Assembly: GCA_050943735.1 (NCBI GenBank)
Contig: JBMNPT010000002.1
Location: forward strand, 62,001-126,000
Origin: JBMNPT01 sp050943735
GTDB taxonomy: Bacteria > Bacillota > Clostridia > Oscillospirales > RGIG577
Reading direction: 5' to 3'
Length of the DNA: 64,000 nucleotides
Position 1 is the first letter of the stretch; each line of letters begins with the position of its first letter. The translations under genes were made by a program, and so were the position numbers. Below, piece after piece: positions 41,524 to 51,280 of the stretch. The notes under the pieces are model-generated. The model had not been told where the DNA came from. It did not search any database and saw only the letters and a list, made by a program, of their open reading frames with translations.

Positions 41524-43664
41524 GCTTTCTCTCCTCCCGCAAGCCGTTTTCTTCTTCTGTTTCTCCACCATTTTCTCACTCGAATGGCGCGTTTCTGTGC
41601 CTTTCGCTGCTGCCGCTGGATGATGTTATCAAACACCGCCAGCAGGGCGGGCAGCAGCGAAAGCACCAGCAGCACCGACAACATGGCTCCCCGACCCACC
41701 AGCCGGCCCATCTGGGAAATCCCCTGGATGGTGGAGGTGAAATACAGTCCATAGCCCACCACCATCAGAATGGATCCTGAGGTCAAAATGGACAAGGCAC
41801 TGCGTCGAATGGCCTCAATGGCTGCCTCCTGCCGCTCCAACGTCTGGCGCAGGGCCATGTAATGATTGGTCAGCAGAATGGAATAATCAATGGTTGCCCC
41901 CAGCTGCAGACAGCTTACAATGATGTATCCAATGTACAACAAGGTTTCGCCCAGCACATAGGGGATGGTCATATTCAAATAGATAGCCACTTCTATGGGA
42001 ATCATCACCAAAATGGGCACCAGCGGCGCCTGGAAGGTACACAAAACCACCAGCGCTACTCCGATCATGGAGAGAATGCTCACCCGGCTGTAGTCCACCG
42101 TCAGGATATTTTTTACATCCTGGGTGGTGGGGGTCATTCCCAATAGATACGCCCCCTCCGGATACCACTTTTCCACCGTTTCCAGCACCTGATCACTGCA
42201 CTGAAACGCGTAGTCACTCTCCTGTACGGTATCAATGGACATCAGCACCCGGGTATATTCCTCGGTCCGCATCTGCTCCACCAGCTCCTGAGGCAGAAAA
42301 TCCTCGGGGATGCCCTGGGGCAGAGTCCCCGCCAGTGACAGAGCGTAATTCATAAAGGGAAGGTCTTCCAGCTCCCGGGTCAGCTCCCGCTCCCGTACCG
42401 GGGAGCCATTGGGCAAAATGGCAAGCAGTACATTGCTGCGGCCAAAAACCGCGTCAATCTTCTGGGTATCCTCGTACACAGGAGTTCCTGGTCCAGCTCC
42501 CAATGCGTCGTCGCCATAAAGAAAGCGATTCATCCCCTGCCCCACATAAGCGGGGACAGTGAGCAAAATACACACCACCAACACACCCCAGCGGATGTGG
42601 TAGAGTTTTTCGGCGGTCTTTTGAAAGGAGGGCATGAAAGACCGGTGCCGCATTCGTTCAATTCGTTCATCAAACCGCAGGATCAGCGCTGGCATCAAAA
42701 TGAGAACGGTGGCCAGCGAAAGCAGAATGCCCTTGGTAAGCACAAAACCCACGTCTTTGCCCACTGTAAACTGCATCAGCGCAATGGCGAGAAACCCCAC
42801 AATGGTGGTGGCTCCACTGGCCAGGATCGAACTGCACGCCTCCCGGATGGCCTCCTCCATGGCCTGGTGGATTTCCATGCCCTGCTGCTTTTTGGCGGTA
42901 AAGGTATGTAACAGAAAAATGGAATAATCCATGGACACCGCCAGCTGCAAAATGGCCGCAGTGGAAAAGGTAAAGAAGGAAATGGTTCCAAAGACAATGT
43001 TGCTGCCCATGTTGAGGATGATGGCCACTCCCATCACCAGCAAAAAGAGCAGCGGCTCAAACCAGGAAGTGGTGGTGAGGGTGAGAATCCCGGCGATGAT
43101 CACCACTGAGAGCACCAGCGCGCCGGCTACTTCCCGCTGTACCGTTTCCTGACGGGATTTGTTGCTGACGGCAGTACCGGAAAAGCACCCACGATCTCCT
43201 ACAATTTCATAAATCTCATCCAGTGCCCGATGGGTTTTTTTATCCGAATCACCCTCGGTAAAAATTATCTCCAGTTGGGCACAGCCATCTTTATAGAATT
43301 GCTCCTCCACTTCTTCCAGGTGGAATTCCTGAGGCAGATAGCTGTCCTGCAAAGTATCGGGTCCGATGACCAGATCCACGCCATCCACCTCTTCAATGGC
43401 ATTCTGAATCACTCGAGTTTGATACAAGGTGGTATCCTGCAGCATGATTCGCGCCATACCCGGATAGCCGAATTCCCGTTCCATCACATCCAGTGCCTGA
43501 CGGGTGGGCGCAAAATCGGGCAGATATTCGCTCAAATCATAATTGACCCCCACAAAAGGGTACAAGAGCAGACAAATCACCGTAGCAATCCCAAAAATCC
43601 TCTCCACATGTTTTCCCTTATACACAATCCAGTGGATGATGGTTGCAAGCCCATGATTTTTCAT
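41520..43664 (-). CDS. MMPL/RND family exporter
   Basis: 714 residues with two repeats of one membrane helix, a large outside loop and five more helices. The second helix block of each half has the proton-relay-type stretches (AVSMDYSIFLLHTF near residue 245; ATIDYSILLTNHY near 590). Actinobacterial MmpL and Firmicute homologues export lipids or antimicrobial compounds. The ATG at 43664 has GGAGG before it. It is divergent from a TetR regulator, which likely represses it. Confidence 0.9.
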   Translation of the reverse strand: MKNHGLATIIHWIVYKGKHVERIFGIATVICLLLYPFVGVNYDLSEYLPDFAPTRQALDVMEREFGYPGMARIMLQDTTLYQTRVIQNAIEEVDGVDLVIGPDTLQDSYLPQEFHLEEVEEQFYKDGCAQLEIIFTEGDSDKKTHRALDEIYEIVGDRGCFSGTAVSNKSRQETVQREVAGALVLSVVIIAGILTLTTTSWFEPLLFLLVMGVAIILNMGSNIVFGTISFFTFSTAAILQLAVSMDYSIFLLHTFTAKKQQGMEIHQAMEEAIREACSSILASGATTIVGFLAIALMQFTVGKDVGFVLTKGILLSLATVLILMPALILRFDERIERMRHRSFMPSFQKTAEKLYHIRWGVLVVCILLTVPAYVGQGMNRFLYGDDALGAGPGTPVYEDTQKIDAVFGRSNVLLAILPNGSPVRERELTRELEDLPFMNYALSLAGTLPQGIPEDFLPQELVEQMRTEEYTRVLMSIDTVQESDYAFQCSDQVLETVEKWYPEGAYLLGMTPTTQDVKNILTVDYSRVSILSMIGVALVVLCTFQAPLVPILVMIPIEVAIYLNMTIPYVLGETLLYIGYIIVSCLQLGATIDYSILLTNHYMALRQTLERQEAAIEAIRRSALSILTSGSILMVVGYGLYFTSTIQGISQMGRLVGRGAMLSVLLVLSLLPALLAVFDNIIQRQQRKAQKRAIRVRKWWRNRRRKRLAGGEKA

Positions 43665-43821
43665 CAGTTCCTCCACAAACAAACACAGTGTTGATTTCTT
43701 TTGATGATTGTATTATAATGCACCTAGAGATATTCTTCAATCGTCAATTTTCAATCATAAGTCTTTTATTCAACATAATATCTATTTTATGTTTGTTATC
43801 CATCAAGAAGAGGTGAAAAAA
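43665..43821. promoter_or_regulatory. Divergent promoter region, MMPL / TetR genes
   Basis: AT-rich gap of 157 bases with TATTATAAT at 43711-43719. No clean palindrome was found, so the TetR operator is not assigned. Confidence 0.35.
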
Positions 43822-44415
43822 GTGGATTCTCAACCCAAAGACCGCCGCATCCGGCGTACTCGCAAACTGCTCAAACAAAGCCTGGCGGAATGGATGCAGG
43901 AAAAAGATTTTCAAAACATCACCGTCAAGGATATCGCAGACCGGGCAGATCTGAACCGCGGAACCTTTTATCTTCATTACACCGACCCGTATGATCTGCT
44001 GGAAAAACTGGAAAACGATACCCTGGAAGATTTCCAGGCCATGATTGACGCCCACCGTACCCAGGTACGAGGAGGCACATTGTTGCCTGTGCTGCAGCCT
44101 ACCATTGCCTACATTCAGGAAAATTCCACCATCTGCCGCTGCCTGTTCTGCAACACCGCCTCCCGCTCCTTCCTGGAAAAATTTCAATCTCTCATCCTGC
44201 GCAATGGAGTGGCCTTTTTACAGGAACGGTACCCCAGTGTAGAGCATGTGGATGACCCCTATCTGTTCAGTTTTATCAGTTATGGACTGGTGGGACTGCT
44301 GCAGCAGTGGTTTCAAACCCATATGGCTCTACCCCAAAGTGATCTGGTGGTACTGGCAGATGATCTCATCACAGCCGCGGTGGTACGTGCCTTTGGTCTG
44401 CCTGTGGAAAAGTAA
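43822..44415 (+). CDS. TetR family regulator
   Basis: 197 residues with a TetR HTH (about 8-55; ITVKDIADRADLNRGTFYLHY) and a helical C-terminal domain of the type seen in Firmicute TetR/AcrR proteins. The GTG at 43822 is chosen because AAGAGGTG lies before it; in-frame codons up to 43708 lack a site. Divergent position points to control of the MMPL operon. Confidence 0.88.
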   Translation: MDSQPKDRRIRRTRKLLKQSLAEWMQEKDFQNITVKDIADRADLNRGTFYLHYTDPYDLLEKLENDTLEDFQAMIDAHRTQVRGGTLLPVLQPTIAYIQENSTICRCLFCNTASRSFLEKFQSLILRNGVAFLQERYPSVEHVDDPYLFSFISYGLVGLLQQWFQTHMALPQSDLVVLADDLITAAVVRAFGLPVEK

Positions 44416-44528
44416 TGAAATATTTGTAAATTTTTGGAGGATTTGTTGCACATCTCCTGCCAGCCTGCTATACTATAAACAAGAGGAACACCCCTCTCAT
44501 CAAACAAAATTAAAGGAGGATTTGGACA

Positions 44529-45707
44529 ATGAACCGATTTGTATTGCCGAGAGATATTTACTATGGCCCCAACGCACTGGAAGCTCTCAAAACCCTGCAA
44601 GGCAAACGTGCCATTCTGGTATTGGGCGGAGGCTCGATGAAACGTTTTGGTTTTGTGGACAAGGCTGTAGCCTACCTGAAAGAAGCAGGCATGGAAGTAC
44701 AGCTTTTTGAAGGCGTAGAACCTGATCCTTCTGTGGAAACCGTAATGAAGGGTGCTGCCGCCATGACCGCATTCCAGCCCGACTGGATCGTTTCCATGGG
44801 CGGAGGATCTCCCATTGATGCTGCCAAAGCCATGTGGGCTTTCTATGAGTATCCGGAAACCACCTTTGAACAGCTCATCACACCATTCAGCTTCCCCACC
44901 CTGCGCACCAAGGCCCGTTTTGCGGCCATTCCCTCCACATCGGGTACCGCTACTGAAGTCACCGCTTTCTCGGTGATCACCGATTATGAAAAGGGCATCA
45001 AATATCCCCTGGCCGACTTCAACATCACTCCTGATGTGGCCATTGTGGACCCGGCTTTGGCTGAAACCATGCCGCCTCATCTCACCGCTTATACCGGTAT
45101 GGATGCTTTGACCCACGCCATCGAGGCCTATGTATCCACCCTGCACTCTCCCTTCACCGATCCTCTGGCTCTCAAAGCCATTCAAATCGTCAACGACGAT
45201 CTGCTCAAATCCTACGCCGGCGACATGGCCAGCCGGGAACAGATGCACTATGGTCAGTGCCTGGCCGGCATGGCATTCTCCAACGCTCTGCTGGGCATCG
45301 TACACTCCATGGCTCACAAGACAGGCGCTGTTTTCAGCACTGGCCACATCACCCATGGACTGGCCAATGCCATGTATCTGCCCTACGTCATCCGCTACAA
45401 CGCCAAGGTGGAGGAAGCGGCTCTGCGCTATGCGGAAATCGCCCGTTCCATCGGCCTCAACGGCACCACAGAGGAGTGTGTGGAAGCTCTGTGCGACAAG
45501 ATCGTTTCTATGAACAATGCCATGAAGATTCCCAACACGCTGAAGGACTTTGGCATCAAGGAGGACGAATTCAAGGCCAAGCTAAAGGACATTGCCACCA
45601 ACGCGGTAGGCGACGCCTGCACCGGCTCCAATCCCCGTCCCATCGATCCGGCTACCATGGAAAAATTGTTCACCTATATCTACAACGGTCAAAAAGTGGA
45701 CTTCTGA
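44529..45707 (+). CDS. Iron-containing alcohol dehydrogenase
   Basis: 392 residues of the group III dehydrogenase family. The NAD(P) site is GGGSPIDAAKA (about 97-107). Metal ligands are in GMDALTHAIEAY, VHSMAHKTGA and GHITHGLANA (about 195-280). Family members reduce aldehydes or oxidise alcohols, for example butanol or 1,3-propanediol dehydrogenase. TTAAAGGAGGA precedes the ATG. It stands alone between terminators inside the element, next to the TRAP-UroD locus, so a shared pathway is possible but unproven. Confidence 0.92.
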   Translation: MNRFVLPRDIYYGPNALEALKTLQGKRAILVLGGGSMKRFGFVDKAVAYLKEAGMEVQLFEGVEPDPSVETVMKGAAAMTAFQPDWIVSMGGGSPIDAAKAMWAFYEYPETTFEQLITPFSFPTLRTKARFAAIPSTSGTATEVTAFSVITDYEKGIKYPLADFNITPDVAIVDPALAETMPPHLTAYTGMDALTHAIEAYVSTLHSPFTDPLALKAIQIVNDDLLKSYAGDMASREQMHYGQCLAGMAFSNALLGIVHSMAHKTGAVFSTGHITHGLANAMYLPYVIRYNAKVEEAALRYAEIARSIGLNGTTEECVEALCDKIVSMNNAMKIPNTLKDFGIKEDEFKAKLKDIATNAVGDACTGSNPRPIDPATMEKLFTYIYNGQKVDF

Positions 45708-45717
45708 CAACTTGACA

Positions 45718-45754
45718 ACAAAAAAAGGACAGCCAATTGGCTGTCCTTTTTTTG
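45718..45754. terminator. Bidirectional terminator, alcohol dehydrogenase / LacI
   Basis: AGGACAGCCAA (45726-45736) and TTGGCTGTCCT (45737-45747) form a perfect palindrome within A- and T-runs. Confidence 0.92.
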
Positions 45755-45759
45755 TATGT

Positions 45760-46815
45760 TTATGCATTTTTTGAGAGAACTCGCACACTGGCTCCGGGGT
45801 TGGTTCCCACCGGTGACAACCAGTATTCTCTTTGATGTTCCTTTCCTTCCACCGCTTCAATCACTGCTTTTACCGCTGTTTCGATAATCAGCCGGTGAGA
45901 AACGCACATCTCATAAAGTGGCGGAGATGTGAACTTGCTCTCCTCAATTCCATCGATGGCATAGATGGAAATATCCTCCGGCACTTTCAGTCCCACCTCT
46001 TTAATGGCACGCAGTGCTCCCACTGCCATAACCGAATTGGCCATCAGTGCGGTAGGCAAGGCCACTTCTTCACACTGCTCCAATACCTGTCTCATAGCCT
46101 GGTAGCCGCCATGCTGCCGATGATAGGCCCCTTTTCCCAAATAACGAGGATCAAACAGCAACCCATGCTGCTGCATGCATTCATCCATACCCCGCATACG
46201 TTCCTGCACCGTCAACTTTTTATAGTCGCCAGTGATATGGGCAATCCGAGTATGACCATCCTGAATGATCTGTTCCGTTACCTGATAAGCCATCTCATAA
46301 TTTTTATTGTTCACCACAATGATATTGGGATGGGTGCTGTGGGCCATCAAATTGTGCACCACCAGCTTGCATCCTTCTTTGGCCAGAGAGAGCATCCGCT
46401 CCTCTCCTATGCCATCCCCCATGATAATCGCGCCTCGAATGGTATTGCTGCGGTACAATTTGCGGATTTCCTCCAGCTCCTCCTCCCGCTGCAACACCGA
46501 AACCAGCACATAATAGCCCCACTTTTTCACCATGTCAGAAGTCAATGCGGCAAATTCCATCAAAATGGGCGAATCGCACAAAATGGTATCTTCCTCGTCC
46601 TTTTCTTTGAAAAAATCCAGTATAAACAATCCGATGATGGGAGGTGCCATCCCCACCAATCCCCGGCCCATAGTATTGGGCACATACCCATATTGCTCAA
46701 TCACTGCTTCCACTTTTTTTCGGGTCGCTTCCGGGACATTGGGATAGTTATTGACCACTCTGGACACTGTGCTGCGAGATACTCCTGCGATTTTGGCGAT
46801 ATCATTGCTATTCAT
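45760..46815 (-). CDS. LacI family regulator of the element-borne TRAP-UroD locus
   Basis: 351 residues, clearly paralogous to the regulator at 27645-28694 over its whole length. HTH residues 1-55 include SNDIAKIAGVSRSTVSRVVNN; the sensor domain follows. The recognition helix is the same in its core, but its operators differ from those of the paralogue (AACACGTGTT instead of AACTAACGCGTGTTAGTT). GAGGTGGT precedes the ATG. Divergent from dctP. Confidence 0.91.
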   Translation of the reverse strand: MNSNDIAKIAGVSRSTVSRVVNNYPNVPEATRKKVEAVIEQYGYVPNTMGRGLVGMAPPIIGLFILDFFKEKDEEDTILCDSPILMEFAALTSDMVKKWGYYVLVSVLQREEELEEIRKLYRSNTIRGAIIMGDGIGEERMLSLAKEGCKLVVHNLMAHSTHPNIIVVNNKNYEMAYQVTEQIIQDGHTRIAHITGDYKKLTVQERMRGMDECMQQHGLLFDPRYLGKGAYHRQHGGYQAMRQVLEQCEEVALPTALMANSVMAVGALRAIKEVGLKVPEDISIYAIDGIEESKFTSPPLYEMCVSHRLIIETAVKAVIEAVEGKEHQREYWLSPVGTNPGASVRVLSKNA

Positions 46816-47004
46816 ATATTACCACCTCACAGTATATTTTTTCAGCCACTGCTGTCAGACTCTCTTTTCATATTCATACTATTTTTTCTCCCACTTGGCA
46901 AGGGGTTTTCCCAAAAATTTTACTTTTTTCCCAATGGGACTATGCAATTTCTCTAAAAAATCCAAATTTTTTACCACTATTGTAACAAACTTCAAAATGA
47001 GGAA

Positions 47005-47033
47005 TTGACAAGGCTGTGAACACGTGTTATTTT
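47005..47033 (+). promoter_or_regulatory. Promoter of the element-borne TRAP operon
   Basis: TTGACA at 47005-47010 and TATTTT at 47028-47033 with a 17-base spacer. The start would be near 47040, inside the second operator. The rest of the 351-base gap to lacI is AT-rich with no gene. Confidence 0.75.
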
Positions 47034-47049
47034 TAGGTTAACACGTGTT
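47019..47049. promoter_or_regulatory. Paired LacI-type operators
   Basis: AACACGTGTT occurs at 47019-47028 and 47040-47049, both perfect palindromes, centres 21 bp or two helical turns apart. One lies between -35 and -10, the other at the start point. Confidence 0.85.
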
Positions 47050-47166
47050 TATTTTATGATTTCAATGCGTGTCACCAAAATATTTTCCAAAGATCTCACA
47101 AAAGGGCTTGCCCTTTTTGATGTAGAAAACAAAACGCAACCCATATATGTAAAGGAGGAAAACACC

Positions 47167-48231
47167 ATGAAAAACTCTGCAACTGCCAAGAAGACTCTGT
47201 GCCTGCTGTGCGTAGCGGCTCTGGCCGGCTCTATGCTGGTCGGCTGCGGCGGCGACTCCCAGACATCCACCAGCACTTCCACCGATACTTCTGGCAGCAC
47301 TTCCACCAGCAATGAGGGTGCCAATGTGGTATTCAAGTTTGGTCACGTACAGACCAACACCGACCCCATCAACGATGCCTGTCTGCGGCTGGCTGATGCC
47401 ATTGGCGAACAGACTGGTGGTGCCATCACTGTAGAAGTGTATCCCAACTCCGAAATCGGCAGCAACAAGGACAACCTGGAACAGGCCGCTCGTGGCGCCA
47501 GCATCATGACCGTAGTTGACCCCGGTTACATGGCTGACTATGTTCCCGATTACGGCATCATGAATGGGCCCTTCCTCTTCAAGAGCTGGGAAGACATTCA
47601 GGTACTGGCTGATTCTGACTGGCACAAGAGTGTAATGGAACAGGCTTCTGAGCAGGGCATCAAGGTGCTGGCCTCCAACTGGTTCTTCGGCAATCGTCAC
47701 ATCATCTCCAATAAGGTAATCGAAACTCCCGACGATACCAAGGGCCTGAAGATTCGTGTTCCTTCCAACACCATGTGGATTGAAACCATGAAGGCTATGG
47801 GCGCTAACCCCACCACCCTGCAGTGGTCTGAAGTGTACAGTGGTTTGAGCCAGGGCGTGGTAGACGCTGCTGAAGCTCCTCTGAACACCCTCTACACCTC
47901 CAAACTGCACGAGGCTGCAAAGAATATCGCTCTCACCGGCCACTTCACCGCTGTGACCACCATTGCCACCTCTCAGGCTGTGTTTGATACCCTCTCTGCT
48001 GAACAGCAGGAAATCATGGTAACCGCCGCTGAAGAAGAAGGTAAGAACTACAGCCAGATCACTGCCAACGACGAAGAAGAATGGAGAAAGAAACTGGAAG
48101 AAGAAGGCGTTACCTTCAACGAAGTTGATACCGAAGCCTTCCGTGAAGCCTGCAAGGCCACTTATGATGCTTTCCCCGAATGGAGTGAAGGTCTGTACGA
48201 CACCGTACAGGAAGCCCTGGGATACAAGTAA
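47167..48231 (+). CDS. dctP: TRAP transporter substrate-binding protein, element copy
   Basis: 354 residues. Lipoprotein signal with lipobox MLVGC (Cys about 22), Ser/Thr linker, DctP fold. The carboxylate-binding Arg is in GLKIRVPSNTMW, and WSEVYSGLSQG plus AAEAP match the family. It is about the same length and layout as the chromosomal copy but clearly diverged, so the two may bind related but different acids. AAAGGAGGAAAACACC precedes the ATG. Confidence 0.93.
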   Translation: MKNSATAKKTLCLLCVAALAGSMLVGCGGDSQTSTSTSTDTSGSTSTSNEGANVVFKFGHVQTNTDPINDACLRLADAIGEQTGGAITVEVYPNSEIGSNKDNLEQAARGASIMTVVDPGYMADYVPDYGIMNGPFLFKSWEDIQVLADSDWHKSVMEQASEQGIKVLASNWFFGNRHIISNKVIETPDDTKGLKIRVPSNTMWIETMKAMGANPTTLQWSEVYSGLSQGVVDAAEAPLNTLYTSKLHEAAKNIALTGHFTAVTTIATSQAVFDTLSAEQQEIMVTAAEEEGKNYSQITANDEEEWRKKLEEEGVTFNEVDTEAFREACKATYDAFPEWSEGLYDTVQEALGYK

Positions 48232-48275
48232 GTCCTCTTTTCCCACCATTCACCACGCAAAAGGAGAGAGTGTAC

Positions 48276-48779
48276 GTGAAAAAGTTTCTATATCATCTGG
48301 ATGATGTGATCGCCAGCATCTGTCTGATCATCACCATCCTCATCGTCGTTGTCAATGTCACCTGCCGGTATCTGCTCAACATCACCTTCCAGTGGGCAGA
48401 AGAACTGGCCACCATCTGCTTTGTGTGGGTGGTGTTTGTAGGGGCTGCTTCTGCTTACAAGCACAATCTGCATGTAGGCATCGACGTACTGGTCAACCTC
48501 TTCCATGGCAAAGTCCGCAAAGGCCTGACTTTGTTTGTGGATCTGGTTCTGATTCTGTCCAATGTACTGCTGACCGTTCTCAGCGCACAGTTTGCCATCT
48601 ACGGCTCTGTGAAGCCCACCGGCGTGCTGCGTATCCCCTATACTTATGTAAATATTTCTGCTACAGTGGGATTCGGTCTGATGCTGATCTATTCTCTGGT
48701 CTTCTTCTGGCGGGATCTGCGCAAGTTTAACCAACCCGACGAGGAGCCGGCTGATCCGGCTTCCGCTAGCCAGAGCTGA
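48276..48779 (+). CDS. dctQ: TRAP transporter small membrane subunit, element copy
   Basis: 167 residues, four predicted helices, DctQ signature WAEELATICFVWVVFVGAA. The GTG at 48276 is preferred (AAAGGAGAG at proper spacing, start KKFLYHL like the paralogue); another GTG two codons upstream is possible. Unlike the chromosomal locus there is no T-run hairpin between dctP and dctQ here. Confidence 0.9.
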   Translation: MKKFLYHLDDVIASICLIITILIVVVNVTCRYLLNITFQWAEELATICFVWVVFVGAASAYKHNLHVGIDVLVNLFHGKVRKGLTLFVDLVLILSNVLLTVLSAQFAIYGSVKPTGVLRIPYTYVNISATVGFGLMLIYSLVFFWRDLRKFNQPDEEPADPASASQS

Positions 48780-48799
48780 CAGAAAGGAGTGACACCATC

Positions 48800-50086
48800 A
48801 TGGGATTTATACCCATTGCAGTACTGGGAACCCTGTTCGTTTTGAACATCCCGGTGGCCTACTGTCTGATGCTGGCCACCATCACCTACTTTGCATTTAT
48901 TAACACTACCATCCCGCTGGACATGGTATTCCAGCGCATGGTTGCCAGTGCGGAATCTTTCCCTCTGCTGGCAGTGCCCTTCTTTATCACAGTGGGCAAT
49001 ATCATGAACTTTTCTGGCATCACCTCCCGGCTGATGAAGCTGGCTGAACTGCTCACCGGTCATCTGGTGGGTGGTCTGGCTCAGGTTAACATCGTACTGA
49101 GCGTACTGATGGCCGGTATTTCCGGTTCTTCCAATGCCGACGCTGCTATGCAGTGTAAAATTCTGGTGCCTGAAATGCAGAAGCGCGGCTATGATACTGC
49201 ATTCTGTGCAGTGGTTACCGCTACTTCGTCAGTTATCAGCCCCATCATCCCCCCCGGAATCTGCTTGATCCTCTACGCTTTCATGGCCAACGTATCCATC
49301 GGCAAGATGTTCATGGCAGGCTATATCCCCGGTTTGATGATGATGATTTGCCTGATGGTAGCCGCACATGTCATCTCCAAGAAAAGAGGATATCTCCCTT
49401 CTCGGGAAAGAGGCCCCTCTGCTGCTGAGTTAGGCAAACAGCTGCTGGAATCCTCTTGGGCTCTGGCTATGCCCTTCGGCATCCTGCTTGGCTTGCGTTT
49501 CGGTGTGTTTACCCCCACTGAAGGCGGTGCCATTGCCTGTGCCTATACCACATTGGTAGGTTTGTTTATCTACAAAGAACTGAAACCCTGCCATTTCAAG
49601 TCCATCATTCTGGACTCGGTACGCAGCACTGCTACCGTTATGCTCATCATCGTGGCTGCAGGTGCTTTTGGTTTCTACATGAGCTGGGAAAGACTGCCTC
49701 AGCGGTTGACTGAAGTATTGGTGGGCATCACCGACAATCCCTATTTGATGCTCCTGATGATCAATGTGTTCCTGCTGTTCATCGGCATGTTCCTGGAAGG
49801 CACTGCCTCCATGATCATTCTGGTACCGCTGCTGGTGCCTGTGGTGGAAGCTCTGGGCATCGATCTGATTCACTTCGGTATCATCATGTGCGTCAACCTG
49901 ACCATCGGCGGTTGTACACCTCCCTTTGGTACCATGATGTTCCTGTGCTGCTCGTTGTTAAAGATTCCAGTTATGGCCTACGTCAAGGAATCTTTGCCCT
50001 TCATTGGAGCTCTGATTGCAGCATTGTTGCTCTGCACTTACATCCCACCGCTGGTTACTTTCGTACCCAACCTACTCATGGGATAA
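48800..50086 (+). CDS. dctM: TRAP transporter large membrane subunit, element copy
   Basis: 428 residues, DctM fold, closely similar to the protein at 30735-32018: it shares MAGISGSSNADAAMQCK, SSVISPIIPPGICLILY and CTPPFGTMMFL positions. GAAAGGAGTG precedes the ATG. Together with dctP and dctQ it completes a Na+-driven acid importer. Confidence 0.93.
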   Translation: MGFIPIAVLGTLFVLNIPVAYCLMLATITYFAFINTTIPLDMVFQRMVASAESFPLLAVPFFITVGNIMNFSGITSRLMKLAELLTGHLVGGLAQVNIVLSVLMAGISGSSNADAAMQCKILVPEMQKRGYDTAFCAVVTATSSVISPIIPPGICLILYAFMANVSIGKMFMAGYIPGLMMMICLMVAAHVISKKRGYLPSRERGPSAAELGKQLLESSWALAMPFGILLGLRFGVFTPTEGGAIACAYTTLVGLFIYKELKPCHFKSIILDSVRSTATVMLIIVAAGAFGFYMSWERLPQRLTEVLVGITDNPYLMLLMINVFLLFIGMFLEGTASMIILVPLLVPVVEALGIDLIHFGIIMCVNLTIGGCTPPFGTMMFLCCSLLKIPVMAYVKESLPFIGALIAALLLCTYIPPLVTFVPNLLMG

Positions 50087-50100
50087 TCCACCCCCTCTAT

Positions 50101-50160
50101 TCGGCCCTCTCCCCCGCTCCCGCATTGGTGCAGGGGTGGGGAGGAAGGCCAATTTTGCGC
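50101..50160 (+). other. Stable hairpin between dctM and the first UroD gene
   Basis: GGCCCTCTCCCC on the left and GGGGAGGAAGGCC on the right form a long imperfect stem in the 120-base gap, followed by AATTTT. It may separate expression of the transporter from that of the enzymes, or stabilise an mRNA end. Confidence 0.5.
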
Positions 50161-50206
50161 CCATTTTTCGTCATATACATCCGTTATACAAGGAGGTTCC
50201 CTCATT

Positions 50207-51262
50207 ATGGATTCCAGAGAACGCGTCCTGGCGGCCCTCAACCACCAGGTCCCCGACAAGATCCCCTTCATGTTTTCCATCATCGACAAAAGCATCCGCG
50301 AAGAGATCCTCGGTGAGACCATCACCTACGACTATCCCGATCCTGTGGCTGACTTTGGCAGCCTGGGCGTACTGGGCCAGCCCTCCCACATCGACAGCTA
50401 TGAAGCCATTGATGCCCGGGTTGCCCGTAAGTTAGGTCTGGATGCCATCGGTATTCAATACTTCCCCCCCATGTACGCCGATTGCCACAAAGGCGCCAAC
50501 GGGAAACTGCAGATCATTCGCGGCAACCTTACCAGTCGTGAAGCTCTCCAGCAGATGATTCTGCCCGACGTGGACGATGACCGTCTATACGATCACGCCC
50601 GGGATTTCATCTCCCGCTACAAAGGCGAATTTGCCCTGTTCTGCCGGGTTCGGCTGGGTATCTCCTTCATTATGAACAGCATGGGTGTGGAGGATTTCTC
50701 CTATGCCATGGTGGATGATCCCGAATTCCTCACCGATGCCATCCGCACTTACACCGACTGGACCGGTCGGCTGATTAAGAACCTGAGCGAATTGGGTTTC
50801 GATTTCTTCTGGTCTTTTGATGACATGGCGTACAAAGAAACCACCATGTTCTCCAACGACACCTTCCGGGAGTATTTCCTGCCCCATCTGAAGAAAGCGG
50901 CATCCAACTTCTCCACTCCCTGGATTTTCCACAGCGACGGCAATCTGTTCCCCGTATTGGATTCTCTGCTGGAACTGGGTATGAGCGGTCTGCACCCGCT
51001 GGAGCCCGGCGCCATGGATGAAGCCAAACTCAAAGCGGAATACGGTGACAAGCTGTGCCTGGTGGGCAATCTGGACATCAACCACACCCTTACCGACGCC
51101 ACTCGGGAAGAGGTGGAAGAGGCTGTACAGAGCCGCATCGCGCTGATGGGAGCCGGCGGAGGCTACATCATTTCCGACTCCAACAGTGTGCCTGATTACT
51201 GCACCACACGAAATGTACAGTGGGCTGCGGAAGCGGTCCACAAATACCGCAATATTTACTGA
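50207..51262 (+). CDS. UroD-superfamily protein, element copy A
   Basis: 351 residues, same length as the chromosomal protein at 32062-33117 and alike throughout: RVLAALNHQVPDKIPFMF start, WIFHSDGNLFPVLDSL near 240, GGYIISDSNSVPDYC and a KYRNIY end. The HSD motif again replaces the Zn-binding HxC of MtaA-type methyltransferases. AAGGAGG precedes the ATG. It is the likely counterpart of the chromosomal enzyme, acting with the next gene. Confidence 0.83.
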   Translation: MDSRERVLAALNHQVPDKIPFMFSIIDKSIREEILGETITYDYPDPVADFGSLGVLGQPSHIDSYEAIDARVARKLGLDAIGIQYFPPMYADCHKGANGKLQIIRGNLTSREALQQMILPDVDDDRLYDHARDFISRYKGEFALFCRVRLGISFIMNSMGVEDFSYAMVDDPEFLTDAIRTYTDWTGRLIKNLSELGFDFFWSFDDMAYKETTMFSNDTFREYFLPHLKKAASNFSTPWIFHSDGNLFPVLDSLLELGMSGLHPLEPGAMDEAKLKAEYGDKLCLVGNLDINHTLTDATREEVEEAVQSRIALMGAGGGYIISDSNSVPDYCTTRNVQWAAEAVHKYRNIY

Positions 51263-51280
51263 TAAAAGGAGGCATCAGCT

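Noticed and set aside
46816..47166. Coding sequence in the lacI-dctP gap of the element
   Set aside because: The in-frame extension of dctP upstream of 47167 covers the promoter and operators and has no start site.
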